A DNA stretch of 35,003 nt, taken from assembly GCA_905221605.1 (NCBI GenBank), contig CAJNDS010002765.1:250001-285003 (forward strand), given 5' to 3'. This DNA comes from Symbiodinium natans. Its lineage: Eukaryota; Sar; Dinophyceae; Suessiales; Symbiodiniaceae. Numbering within the stretch: the first letter of the stretch is position 1; each line of letters opens with the position of its first letter. The notes under the pieces were generated by a model. That model had not been told where the DNA came from and made no database searches. It saw only the letters and a list, made by a program, of their open reading frames with translations. Of this stretch, positions 11,576-22,299 are shown one piece after another. Position numbers and translations under genes: made by a program.

Positions 11576-12234
11576 GCGGTGGGGTCCATGGCCACCCAGT
11601 GAAGTGCCGCAGAGCGGTGCTGGGATGTGCTGAGCAAGAGAGTTTTTTTCTGTCTTTCGGCGTGGTTTTCGGCCTGAAACTTCAGAGGGGGCAGGTTTGG
11701 GCCTGTGTGAGTCACCTGGGGACCGGTGCGGAGCGTGAGAAAAGTGCGAAGACATGCTTTCTTTTTCCAAGAAAATTCGGCTGTTTAGAGACAAAGTTGT
11801 GACTCGATGCATAATGCAGCTTAGCTTTCAAGTTGAGGGCCCAAGCAGATTAGCTGCGATTTTGTAGTTTGAGCCTTCCCACAATGTCCGGTCCTTGATT
11901 GAAATCTTGGTGGTAGCATTGCTGAAGAGACTCGGGTCAGGGCACAGATGGTTCGCATGTCGAGGTCGCGATTCGACATTCCAAAGCTGCCCGCTTCTCT
12001 GAGCACGAATCACCTCGTACATCGGAGGGATCCTCCCCAGTTCAACTAATCGCCTTCCAGGCTGCAAAGACTCGCGCAGACAGGCACGCCCTTGGTGGCA
12101 GCCGGAGCAGCCCCTCGGCAGAGTTGTGCATAGTGTTGTTGGCACAAGTCATTTAGAAGTTTTCAGGGGCACATACCTGGATGATGGGGCACGTACGGTC
12201 ACATGCGGGGGATGCTGGGGATGGGTGCGCTTAG
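11576..12234. other. 5' region of the prohibitin gene; first exon not found
   Basis: The prohibitin reading frame enters at 12235 through an AG acceptor at phase 0, so the start-codon exon must lie upstream, probably in this stretch. I could not choose one. ATGs occur at several places (for example 11949, 12126) but none yields a helix-rich N-terminus that joins in phase. No other gene is apparent. Confidence 0.4.
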
Positions 12235-15200
12235 GTCTTGGCCGGCGGCGGCTACTTAGCTTCCAACGCAGTGTACACAGTGGATGCAGGCCACATGTCC
12301 TTGAAGGACGGGGGATGCTTGTGAAAAGCGAAGCTTACAAAGAAGCTTGATTAGAGTCAGTTTAAGCGACATTGTGATTTGCCATCTTGCAGTACAACCG
12401 ACTTTCTGGCATCGGTGCCAACACCTTCAGGGAGGGCCCGGGAGCTCAGCTGCTGGCTGCGCCGATGCAGCATTCCAGCTTGCAATTCTCGCTCGAACTT
12501 ATCGAGCATTGCAGTTTGTGCCCAAGCCAGCCAAAACCATGCTGTGGGTCACTGCAACTAGCATGAAGATCTAACATGATCTAACTATCTCTTATTCCGA
12601 CCTTCGCCGATGCCAATTAAATTCGTTCTATTCCGTGTCGAGTCAAGGTCTCTACTCTATTGGCTGTTGCTTTCGCATCGGTTTCCTATAGTCTTAGTCT
12701 ATAAGATGTATGCGTAGCAAATGAACCTGGGTCACGCTAGGGTTCTAAAAGTCTCGCGACAAGGTGTCCACTTCATGATACCGTGGTTAGAGCGGGCCAT
12801 CATCTTCGATGTGCGGGCCAGACCACACACCATGACCCAAGCTGAGATTCAAGACATCTCACGACCCATGCAAATTCATGAAGACATTGCTTCCAGCACT
12901 CCATCTCGGCTAAGGACTTCGTTGACAGGAAGCCGAGACCTGCAAATGGATCCTCACGCGCAGTTATCGACTCGAAGGCATGATCAGCAAGGCCATCACG
13001 TGTGATGACTGAATGGCAGGTCAACATTTCGCTCAGGGCCCTTTGCAAGCCCGCTGCCTGGCAACACCCGACATCCGAGCTCGGAGTCTAAGCAATGGAC
13101 ACTGCCAGGCCAGACATTGACAAACTGCCAGACATCTACAGGAGTCTCAACATGAGTCTCAATTGCCCAAATGTGTACCGAGTGCACCGACTTGCACTGG
13201 ATTCCTTTCGAGGAACCTGGGCTTGGACTTCGATGAGAAAGTGCTGCCTTCCATTATCAACGAGGCAGGGAGGTAGACGGTAGCCGTCCCTTGTCGGGGG
13301 GTCAAATATTTTCTGGATTTCTCAAGGTGTTGAAGAGCGTTGTGGCGCAATACAACGCTTCGCAGCTGATCACGCAGAAGTGCACTCAGATGACCTGCCG
13401 TTTCATCTGTGCAAGCTGGATGTGGGATGTGGAGTCAGGCGAGAGCTCGTTAGCCGCATGTCGAGAGCTTGGTGAGAACGGCATCTCATCCTGTGCTCAC
13501 TGATCGTGTGCCTCCTGGAGGATCAGACAGCGACTCATCCAGAGGGCTTCTGACTTCGGCATTCTCCTCGTGCCCTAAGCATGCTTCAGAGCACTGAAGC
13601 ATCGTGCTCCAAGCTTGTGCGTCCTGTGATTCCTATGGTCAACTGCTCGCACTGCCTCGCTCCCAAACCTATGCACGTATTTGCATCTTGCCTCCAACAT
13701 TCATACACAGATAGTCATAGAATCGCATGCACCATACTACAACTACATACAGATGTATATACAGTTGCCTAGTATGTATGTAACGAAAAGAAATTCCGCG
13801 TCCTTGCTCAAGTGAAAGCTGGAACTGCCTTGCAAGACTGCTGTTGATATTCTGCCAGGATGATGTTGCCATCACTCACCTGAATTTCAGTCCCGAGTAC
13901 GAAAAGGCCAAGCCTTTAGTTCCGGTGAGTTGGCTTGAAGTTGCATGACTTCCTCTCCTCTTATTTGTTTCGAACAAGCAGCTGCTCAAAAACTCAAGCT
14001 TGCACGAGAAGGATCAAAGAAGACTGCGTGGAGCAGCATCAGCACTAGCTTGAAAGGTACGTGGTGTATCCCGAGGACTTAACAAGACTGGATCATGTGA
14101 AAGCTGATCAGCTAGTCCATTTCAGATCATATTGCTATGGCTCCGAGAGACAAGGACGACAAGGGAGCGCGGGGCCCTTTTCTCATTGCATCGTGCCTGG
14201 GTCTTGCCACTTCAGGAGCGGCACAGTGCTAACCCGCGATCTTCTGTCCGGCAGCCGGAGAAGTGCCGCGCCGAGTGCCATCACATGTCATCACGATGAA
14301 GTCTGGCGGATGCTAAACGCGCCTGTCTCTCAGGAAATCCGGTGGAGGAGGGAAGTACACAGTGGGAAAGGCCCTTGCCAAACCTTGTATACCTTTCACG
14401 TGAGTGCACGTGAAAGCGCATTCTCAAAAGCCAATGTGTAGCTCTGATATCCGTGAGCCAAGAGGCAGGAGATGAGAGATGGGGTGCTGCCTTGATGACT
14501 CTCGGCTGACTGTGGGTTGGTTTACATCTCTCGTGTCTTGTAGAGAAAGCCAGATGTGTTTGATGAGCCTACAAACCAGCATAAGAGAAAGTTCGACGCA
14601 CAAAACATTTTCATGGAGGAAGGCTGACCCCAACTATGACCCTGAGGACTCCGCGGCGGGATGAGTTTGTTCAAAGCTGTGGAGACACCCCCCCGCTTTT
14701 GCATGAGACTGGCCTGGGGCTGAACAGGAAAAGCGCATTGATCCCGACGACGGTTGTGCTTACACATGGGATGAACTGGCAGACACGCGGACGCAACAGT
14801 GACAAGCATGACAAGCCACAAGTCTCAGCAACATGATACTGGGTCCGTGCATAGCGGTGAGCAAAATTGACTCGCATGACTGTCATTTGCCTCCAAGGAG
14901 TACTACCGCGGCAAGTACAAAATGAAGATGCTAGAGGATGCCGTCGCGTAAAACGCGATGCGAACGTTTTTCGTGGGCAGGCCAAAACAAAGTGCTTGCC
15001 AGAGGAGTACTGGGACTATGAGTGCAAGCCGGCAAAGTCCAGGAGCCGCAAAGCACAGGCCACACAGGCTCACTGACGTCTCGGAAGGTCACATGAAGGG
15101 TATGCTCTAACGCAGCACAGCAAACCAGGCCTACAAGGATCCCACGCCAGCTGAGTCCACAAAGAAGGCTGGCGAGTGGGCAACATGGTTCTCATACTGT

Positions 15201-17857
15201 TCGGATGAGGTTTCAAGTTCCGGTGCCCGTATCGCTTGAAACTATGGAAGCTTCCGTGCTCATTAGCGCTTATGCTTCATGTAGAATCGGTGAACAGGCC
15301 TTGTCGCTTTGCCAAAGTAGGATGGCCATCCGGTTTTCCCTTTGCATTTATGCCTGGTGCTTTGCACGCTGCATGGGGCAGCGGCCTCCTCAGGGGGTAT
15401 TGAGGCTCATCAAGTCATGAAACGGCTTCAATTTAATGGCATGCCGTCGACCTGGGGAGTTTATCTCCAGGACCATGTCGCTATAATAGGGTGCCGCTAG
15501 CATTCAGCAAATGATTGCATTGGTCAGGTGTCGGGAAAGGGCAAGGCTGCCGAAACGGCCAAGCCCAAAGCAAAGGCCAAGGCAAAAGAGCCCAAGGCCA
15601 AGGCCAAGGCAGAGGCAAAGAGGCTACAGCCAGGGGACATGGAATCTGATGGACCACTGGCCAAAGCAACTTTCCTGCACTTTGGTCTTGCGTGGGCTTG
15701 CTGTACTGTACAGGCAGTACTGACATGTAAGCGCGCGCAGACCTGTTGGAGATTGCAGATGTCAGGAAATCGCCTTGCATATCCCGTACTTCCCCTTCAA
15801 GAAGATCGAGAGGACGGATTCCTGGCCGAGACATTGGTGTTCCTTCGTTTGTCACTCGTTCCGTCAGGTTCTATGACATTCAGGGCCTGCTGCAGCACCC
15901 GAAACTCCTGAACGCGATGTGTGCCGTCTGGGCAAAGCGCTTCCGGAAGATGGGCGTCACGAAGCTCTGTGGCTTCGAGGTTTTCTCAGCCATGGTTTGG
16001 GTTCTGGCTTTTGAGGCTTTGGACGGTTGAACCGTTTGTGGGCTCAGGGCCGCCTGGAATGCAGGCCCGTGGCTTCCTGTTCACGCCCGTTTCCATCAAG
16101 CTTGGGGTGCCGTTTGTGATGCTCCGAAAGGCCTGGCCAAGAAGAAGTACAGAAGCAATCTCTGTAAGATTGATCTCAGGCCGGAAAGTTGCCAAACACG
16201 ATTTCCAGTGGCCCGTACACGAAGGAGCCGCGACTTCAACCGTCTCCGCCAACATGCCACACACTTGTGCGTGTGCCAACGTGCCAGGAGTATGAGGGCC
16301 TTGACGAGATATGTGTGCAGAAGGCTCCTGGCTTCTCTGCCAGGCTTGATTGATGTCGGCGCCCTGCGCGTTTCAGAACGTCGATCAAGGGAGCCATCGT
16401 CAAGGGCGACAAGGTCGTCCTGATTGATGACTTAATTGCCACAGGACTCTCGCGTGCTCGATATGTCTCGATACAGCGGACCCGAGGTGACAACCTGAGA
16501 TGTAAAACCCTGGAAAGGAGGGACGCTTTGTGCAGGCATCAAGCTCATTGACGCGTGTGAGGCCGGAACTATTCTGGGCTGAACTGTGAGCTTCAGCTTG
16601 AGTCCATGACTTTGTTCTTCGATGCTTTGAGGCAGAAGTGGTGGAATGCAGCTGCATGGTGGAGCTCAAGGTTCCTCGTCTTGACGTGCTCTTGACCTGC
16701 TTGTCTGCCCCTTCGTGCAGCAACTGAGGCCCTCAACGGGCGGGAAAAGTGCTTGAGTGCTGGAGCGAAGGCTGTGTTCGGACCTTAGCCAAGATGAGCA
16801 TCTACCCAAGCGGACCGACCGCAGCAGCTACATCTGTGGTTCTGTGTTGTTGTCCGAGGTGGGGCTTCATCTCCGAGGCTGTTGTGAGACGATTCTCTGA
16901 CCGACTTGCGTCAACCTGCTCCTTGCAAGGAGCTGCTGACCACAAAGGCCGAGCTGCCTGACAACTACGTGGACGATGGCAAGAAGTGAGCCGAGCACCG
17001 TTTTGAATCGTGCTGGCAAGCTTCTGGCGCGAGCTGGCAGCCTCGCATTGTCTATAATGTCTATATTTCAATCTAGCCATTTGCCACAGATTCGCGGCAC
17101 CTTGAAAAAAAGGTCGTCGATAAGCGGCGCACTGAAGAGCATTGACATGATATGGGATGACATGGGCATTTGCAAACTCTTGCAGAGTCTAGCCTCTGTG
17201 CAAGACGACGGTGTTCCCGTGCAGGCCGTCGAGCAGAAACAGGTGGCACAGCAGCAGGCGGAACGTGCCCGGTATCTGGTGTTGAAGGCAAGGCCTTCGT
17301 GGACTGCGCTTTCGGCTCCTGGCTTTCTGAATGGCTTTTCTGAAGACCTCTGGGCAGGCTCAGGAGGAGAAGAAGCGAACGATCATCCACGCAGAGGGCG
17401 AGAAAGAGCTGAAACCCTCAGATGTTTCATGCGGTCAATGCAGTCGTCAGCAAGTGCCAGCATGGCCCTGTGGATGTTTGGCAGGTTTGATCTCTGCTTC
17501 TCTTTGATCTATGCTTCTGTCTATGTCGTCGGCATGGGCAGCGTTGCTGAGGTCTGCTAGGATGATCGGTGATGCGATCAAGGCTGAACTCTCCACTCAT
17601 TCCCACTCCGCGCTACCATGCGCCTTTCCTTTGTCGACTTCAGGCCAACCCGGGCTTCGTCGAACTGCGAAAGATCGCGGTCGCGAAGGACATCTCGAAC
17701 TTGCTTTCCAAGTGTTTGGCTCAGGGAATCTTTGCACCGTTCAATGATGTCCAAATAGTTCCATGCAACAGAAAGTGAGAACGTGAGGTCGGCTAACCGC
17801 ATGGTGCTCTCGACCGAGTCGCTTCTGATGAGCCTCGGTGATGATAGCGACAGCAAG
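12235..17857 (+). CDS. PHB2: Prohibitin-2-type mitochondrial SPFH protein (split by a nested gene)
   Basis: Sixteen exons join without frame loss: 12235-12306, 12393-12435, 12764-12833, 12915-12948, 13020-13048, 13109-13141, 13213-13264, 13327-13391, 13439-13448, 13531-13569, 13859-13906, 17225-17287, 17358-17407, 17552-17582, 17644-17711, 17788 to about 17857. The 259 residues follow prohibitin from the end of the membrane helix (GGGYLASNAVYTVDAGH) through GVHFMIPWLERAIIFDVRAR, LTGSRDLQM, VLPSIINEVLKSVVAQYNAS, DDVAITHLNFSPEYEK, AVEQKQVAQQQAERAR, SARMIGDAIK and NPGFVELRKI to SANRMVLSTESLLMSL. Prohibitins 1 and 2 alternate in large rings of the inner mitochondrial membrane. Donors are 5 GA, 7 GC and 3 GT. 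The first exon (about 25-30 residues) and the exact 3' end were not located; the 10-base exon 13439-13448 is the least certain join. The 3318-base intron 13907-17224 (GC-AG, phase 0) contains a complete APRT gene. Confidence 0.93.
14112..14136 (+). promoter_or_regulatory. Putative spliced-leader trans-splice acceptor and short 5' UTR of APRT
   Basis: A pyrimidine-leaning run ends in TTTCAG at 14125, and the ATG of the nested APRT gene follows 11 bases later at 14137. Dinoflagellate mRNAs receive a 22-nt spliced leader at such an AG, typically with a short 5' UTR. The position is an inference: the spliced leader is added in trans and is not encoded here. Confidence 0.45.
14137..16989 (+). CDS. 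APRT: Adenine phosphoribosyltransferase with 146-residue N-terminal extension, nested in a prohibitin intron
   Basis: Adenine plus PRPP gives AMP and pyrophosphate (purine salvage). Twenty exons: 14137-14164, 14255-14294, 14334-14370, 14550-14618, 14728-14778, 14898-14936, 15005-15031, 15129-15167, 15528-15635, 15766-15812, 15868-15979, 16065-16130, 16180-16224, 16288-16319, 16377-16444, 16518-16561, 16632-16670, 16729-16748, 16859-16877, 16930-16989. They sum to 990 bases: 329 codons and TGA. APRT core, about 147-329: IPYFPFKKIERFYDIQGLL, GFEARGFLF, MLRKAGKLPN, EYEGLDEICVQ, the PRPP-binding VVLIDDLIATGGT (about 260-272), AEVVECSCMVELK, and a C-terminus ending DDGKK. The length of 183 residues is normal for APRT. 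The extension (1-146) starts MAPRDKDDK, has an IDPDDGCAYTWDEL...EYYRGKYK...EEYWDYECKP module at 62-97, and ends in a Lys/Ala-rich linker (111-146). Donors: 9 GA, 7 GC, 3 GT. The exon 14/15 junction is the one ambiguous join. Confidence 0.96.
15528..15635 (+). other. Lys/Ala-rich linker exon of APRT
   Basis: This single 108-base exon encodes 36 residues built of repeated Lys-Ala-Lys-Ala and Pro-Lys pairs (for example KPKAKAKAKEPKAKAKAEAK). It joins the N-terminal module to the catalytic domain. Such strings are flexible and strongly basic, like histone H1 tails, and could act as a nuclear signal or bind RNA or DNA; that role is a guess. Confidence 0.85.
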
Positions 17858-19190
17858 GACTGCCCAAAGAGGGTCTGTTTCTTCACTATGCTTGTTTGCC
17901 TTCCGTGTGCACCACAGCAAGCTCGGTCACGCCACAGAGCCCCACAAGCGAGTTTGCCAGCCAGTTGGCCTCGACAACGGTTTTTGTTGGGGAACGGATC
18001 CCCCTTGCAAAGGCCTTGCATCAAGCAAGCAGACCTCGAACGCCCCTGCATAAGTTGTTCACAGGGAATGCCCCCGACTCAAGGCTTTAACACTGTATCG
18101 AGCTTGATTCAGGAATTGTGAAGAATTGTCCCACAACAGCGAGTCTGATGAAAGTTATCGCGTACATGTCATGAGATTGCGAGTGTTAATCGCTTGACTC
18201 TCGAAATGTCCATGCACAACATGGACATCCTGAAGTTCTATGGTTGAAATATGGTTGATCATGGTTGTCTCTGACACCCCACAGGGACTTCCTGCCTCAC
18301 CTACCGCACGTGATCGCTTCCTGCATTCCTTTGTATCTAGCACTAGAATACCAGTTGCTGCAGTTCACATAAGGAAACTACCTCCTAACAGCCTGCTGCC
18401 CTGGCCATGGGGTGCAATCATGCCTTTCCTTCCCTTCCTTCTGGCAGAAAAGCACACTTTCCTGCTCTTTCTACATTGTTTCCGCCCGACTCTTGCATGA
18501 TCGATTGCATACTGGGATGAGAGATCAGACCGTGCCACAACCCAGCAGCGATTGTCTGCAAAACCACACCCTCAGGGCCTACTGGTCTCAAGTGGACTGT
18601 AGATGGAGAACTTACACATGTTAGGCGCACGGCAGTCGACAATTGCCCATGGTGTCCAGCCTGCAAGTGTATCCCTGCGCAGGCTCCTGCAAGAAGGAAG
18701 TGAGCTCGTCGTGTCTCACGTGCTAGGCAGTCGGAACACTTCATCAGCAAGCCGCTTAGGAAGTTTCAAGGACAATATTCTACAATTCTACAATATGCAT
18801 TACACATCCACAAGACGAATGCTAGTGGTTGCTTTTACTGGCCCAAGGCTCGAGAACAATGCAGCTCAAATACCGCTGTAGTGACACAGCAGGGCACCAC
18901 GCCTGCTTTTCGTTCATCTCCGTCGGCGAGTGCCGCCCAGTGTGAATGCACTGGTGGGTGGCTGTGCTGGCGTTGCAGCAAGATGCACAGCCCGGCGCTC
19001 GGCAACGCACGTCCCGCGCACCTACAATACGCCTGGCCTGTTCTGTGACTGAGGCAAGTCTTCAGCAGCTGCCAAGTGCGAGACTTTGGCGCATGCGAAA
19101 CAAAAACAAGATTCAGAGAGCTGTCTGGGAGATCTGGGACGTGTGCGCCACATGGGCCTTGTGATGGCCATAAGTTTATGCCACTGATTG
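17858..19190. other. 3' end of prohibitin and unassigned sequence
   Basis: The prohibitin frame stays open past 17857 (stop at about 18119 in that frame), but the usual C-terminus is already reached, so a terminal intron and short last exon are likely. From 18120 to about 19040 I see no exon. Around 19048-19135 a possible helical piece reads EASLQQLPSARLWRMRNK. A pyrimidine run (CCTTCCCTTCCTTCT) lies near 18426. The boundary to the next gene is somewhere here. Confidence 0.4.
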
Positions 19191-19194
19191 CCAG

Positions 19195-20735
19195 GCCTAC
19201 GCAGCTGCGCTGCGCGAGTCGGAATCCAGAGCATCTCGGCAGGTTTGCAGAGCACTTGCAGAGCACTTGCGCAGCACTGCGCCGCGCCTGAAACCCCTTT
19301 GGCATGGCATTGAATGTTTCAGCAAGTTGAAGCCGTGAGCAGCACTCAAAGAGGCATCTGCGGCATCTGCGGCATCTACAAAGAGTTCACGCAGTACCCA
19401 GAAAAGTCGATCGGCGCCACCGCCGATGTCTCTTATCGACAAGGCCCACGTCGCTAGCAGCAAGGGCTCATAGGTACACGTTCGAGGCAACTCATGGGTT
19501 TATATGCCTCAAGCATCCTCGCAGGCGATACACAGAGAGCTCGTGGGAGACGGCATTGCGCTGGAGGAGGTGGTGACACTGTGTCACAGCCACAGAACTA
19601 TTTGCCGGGCTTCTCGCTATGATGCAGGCGGTGGCCAACAAAAAGTCCTCGGGTTGGGCCGTGCGACAAAGGTGCTAAGCGTGCTTATATTTGCCTGCAT
19701 CCCGGGACACTTTCATTGCCTTCACGTCTCTTAGCCGTGCAGGCAAGCGCAGCGCAATGACTTGGGCCATTTCTGCTATGGATGTGGGCAGTTGCCTCGG
19801 GCCATGTGCGAGAGAACGTGGAGAATTGGAGGAGCAACTGTTGCAGGCAGCCGCTGAGAGATTTGAATGAGGAGGTTACAGTCTGGACAGGCCTTGGAAC
19901 AAGAGAGATGCCGAGAGATTCAATTGGCAATTGCGTGTTTGCGGCGAGCAGGCGCCGCGATTTACCGCCGCTTTCATCCTGTTAGGGACCCAGCTTGGCT
20001 TGTTGTGCCGGTGTTGCAGGGAGCTGCGCCGGAACATTGAGTACAGCAACTTTCTGCCCCTTGCTTCCAGCCTTTTAAACCAGACTTTAAACAAGTAAGA
20101 GGGTGCCGTACTTTCTTCACCTCGGTCGCAGGGTAGTCAAGGGGCAAATTCTACTGCAGAATGACTCGAGCTGAGGTGGCACAGGTAGAACTAGCGTTGA
20201 AGCAGCCCACAATTACTGCCGAGGTAAGAGGGTAGTACAACATTTTCAGTCGCGATCGCCAAAAATGAAATGCGGAAGTACTACAAGGGCAGCATGCATG
20301 TATCACAGAGACCCTACCAAGGTAGAGCACACGTTGTACAGAGTCAGTTGTCCACTGGTGCAGGAGAGTACTGAAGTCCGGAGGTAGCACAAAGGAATGC
20401 AGCAGTCCTGGTTTCAGGCTGCTCAAGGAGCTTCTTTCAAAGTTTTACAGGCTTCCTTTTGCATTGACAGATGTGCTGTCATCGAGTTTCTCAGCCAACC
20501 CGACATCGACAGCGAATCAACTTTCCAAAGAACCTTGGCTGAACTTGTCTGAATCTTCAAAGGTTTTACTCGCACTTTTTGCGAGAGTGGACCGTGCTTA
20601 TCGTGCAGGTTTGCACAAGAGTAAGGCGCGAGAGTACTACAGAGGTAAGCAGAAGCAACGTGGAACGCAGCTGTCGGAGGACAAACGAGGCCTTAGTAAA
20701 GAAGAAGCGCAGGTAAAGGACCGATGTAGTGCGGT
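19195..20735 (+). CDS. Coiled-coil protein exons, second coiled-coil gene (5' part)
   Basis: The best exon is 19195-19242 (48 bases, phase 0, AG|G acceptor, GT donor), reading AYAAALRESESRASRQ. Other helical pieces on the same strand are about 19822-19856 (ELEEQLLQAAAERFE), an exon starting at 19891 (ALEQERCREIQLAI), about 20168-20205 (RAEVAQVELALKQ) and about 20671-20712 (LSEDKRGLSKEEAQ, ending at a GT donor). They use different frames and carry dinoflagellate-type borders. The protein is probably a long coiled coil; no enzyme domain is seen. A start codon was not identified, and joining these into one gene with the exons to 25 kb is an inference. Confidence 0.5.
19350..19379. repeat. Short 9-bp tandem repeat (GGCATCTGC)
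   Basis: About three copies of a 9-base unit (GGCATCTGC, GGCATCTGC, GGCATCTAC) occur next to coiled-coil exon candidates. In the frame open here it gives GICGICGIY, which does not look like protein, so it is more likely intronic. Confidence 0.7.
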
Positions 20736-21829
20736 CGGCTTGAAGGCGTAATGAGTACCAAAACCATCGCGCAGTATTTCTCTGCCCTTAGTCAACACTG
20801 CCGACAGACATAGCTGTACCGAGCTTAAAAGTAGGCATCCGTCCTAGGAGGGGAATTTTGAGTCCGAGCGTGGGCTAGACCAGGTCTGTCCTTTCTCGTT
20901 GGTTGGCGAACTTGTTGTGCTCATGTCGCGGTTGCCGAAGGCTTGTGCCGCTTCGTATGTCCTCCGCGCGGCGCTCAGAGAAGCCCTCTTGGATTTAGTA
21001 TCGAGTACATGATGACAATACATGTGAGTTTGGCGAAGTGTGTTGATTGGCTTCGGGTGGCAGGCAGCTTGACATATGGCAATTTCAAGTGTTGATGGCT
21101 CTACCAGGTGCCGAGCCAGCTCCTGCTGAAAGGACGTCAGGGAAGGATGCAAGGAGGCATCACGTGATCCCGTCCGCGGATGTACGTAGAAGCAGGACCC
21201 GCGACCGTGTGCGCGATGATGTCGTGGAGGGCTATGCTGATGCGTGGCGGGCACCGAGAGCGCAGGGCCCTGAGACTGGTCGTTTCAGGAAAAGCGCAGA
21301 ATGACTCCGGATTGTCTCGGATGGGCCTTAGCAGAATTCTGTTGAGGTCCGTTCGGCCTGTAGAGGCAGCCAGACAGTGGCTTCTGTCAGAGGCCCTGGG
21401 GCTGAGGGAAGGGCCGGGGCAGGATGTTGCCGCATCTCGGGATGGCAGCAGAACAATCCGGAAATTTGAAACCGAAAGTACGCGAACATGCTTCTGATGT
21501 CATGTTAGCTTCGAGGTTGAATCTGATTCCCTGAGCAGACTTGCTGTTGTGAGCTTTGAACTGCAGTGGACCCGCACAAGGGGCAGGGGCTTTGGGTGCT
21601 GTCAGATGGTCATCGCGGGACCGTGCCCATGTACTGCTGCAAGGCATCAAGCTGTCTCTGCACGCGTGTCGTCGGACGTGGCCCGAAGCGAAAGAAGCCG
21701 CTCGAGTCGGTAAAGTACTACAGGGCTGGGACGGGGGAGTTGGAACATCAGGCACCGGAGCGGCAGCAGGTGCAGCGACCGCAGCGTGCAACGCACAGCT
21801 AACTCTCACTTGCCGACAATCATCCATGC

Positions 21830-21968
21830 TACTGTACTACTGTACTACTGTACTACTGTACTACTGTACTACTGTACTACTGTACTACTGTACTACCGTA
21901 CTACTGTACTAATGTACTAATGTACTACTGTACTACTGTACTACTGTACTACTGTACTACTACAGTAC
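21830..21968. repeat. 8-bp minisatellite (TACTACTG)n
   Basis: About seventeen copies of TACTACTG form 139 bases, with one TACTACCG and two TACTAATG variants. Each unit contains the palindrome GTAC. The array ends in an inverted half-copy (TACTACAGTAC). Open frames across it give simple Tyr/Thr/Val/Leu-rich repeats and are not genes. Confidence 0.97.
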
Positions 21969-22198
21969 GGCGAAAGGCCGTCAGAAACACTGTCCGAGAA
22001 TTTATTGGTTTTGATGTCGGACGGCCTGCAAGGAACCTTGGCGATTCTGCAACTTTGTGACCAGTTTCCCGATCATCTCAAGCCCTTTCAGGATCAGCGA
22101 GCTTGGGGATCACTTCGCGGAGATCTCTTCACCACAGTGACGGTCGGGAACTCACGTTGTGGCAGCTTCTTGTTACGTCGGCAAAAAGACATTTTACT

Positions 22199-22246
22199 CT
22201 CTTACGGCTCTTACGGCTCTTACGGCTCGTACAGCTCTTACGACTT
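22199..22246. repeat. 9-bp minisatellite (CTTACGGCT)n
   Basis: Three perfect and two variant copies of the 9-base unit. In one plus frame it reads SYGSYGSYGSYSSY, resembling low-complexity Tyr-Gly-Ser protein, and the frame is open from 22005 to 22448. I cannot show it is translated; a repeat of nine bases keeps all frames open by itself. Confidence 0.9.
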
Positions 22247-22299
22247 ATCACTGCGAATCTTGAGGTCAATGAGAACGGCAAAAAGAAGGCACGGTGCGA

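Larger units (their letters stand above)
20760..22290. other. Exon-poor, repeat-bearing stretch
   Basis: No family match was found. A few charged pieces on the plus strand (about 21107-21160, GAEPAPAERTSGKDARR; about 21193-21255, RTRDRVRDDVVEGYADAWR) could be exons but have no clear borders. Two minisatellites (21830-21968 and 22199-22246) occupy the right half. It is probably a long intron region of the second coiled-coil gene. Confidence 0.4.

Noticed and set aside
11333-11812. 159-codon minus-strand ORF with DRSDRS repeats
   Set aside because: Produced by the 9-base minisatellite at 11522-11575.
14334-14370. WW-domain reading of an APRT exon (EEGSTQWERPLP)
   Set aside because: In that frame the next exon cannot be joined. 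The other frame (KSGGGGKYTVGK) joins both neighbours in phase.
14629-14664. Reading ADPNYDPEDSAAG as coding
   Set aside because: It is out of frame with the exon ending NIFMEE at 14618 and sits in the intron that begins there with GA.
13907-17224. Transposon-mediated insertion of APRT
   Set aside because: The flanks (13907-14136 and 16990-17224) show no target-site duplication or inverted repeats by eye, and APRT retains its introns, so it is not a processed retrocopy.
18835-19305. 156-codon minus-strand ORF
   Set aside because: Cys/Ser/Leu-rich with no motif, and antisense to a clean coiled-coil exon at 19195-19242.
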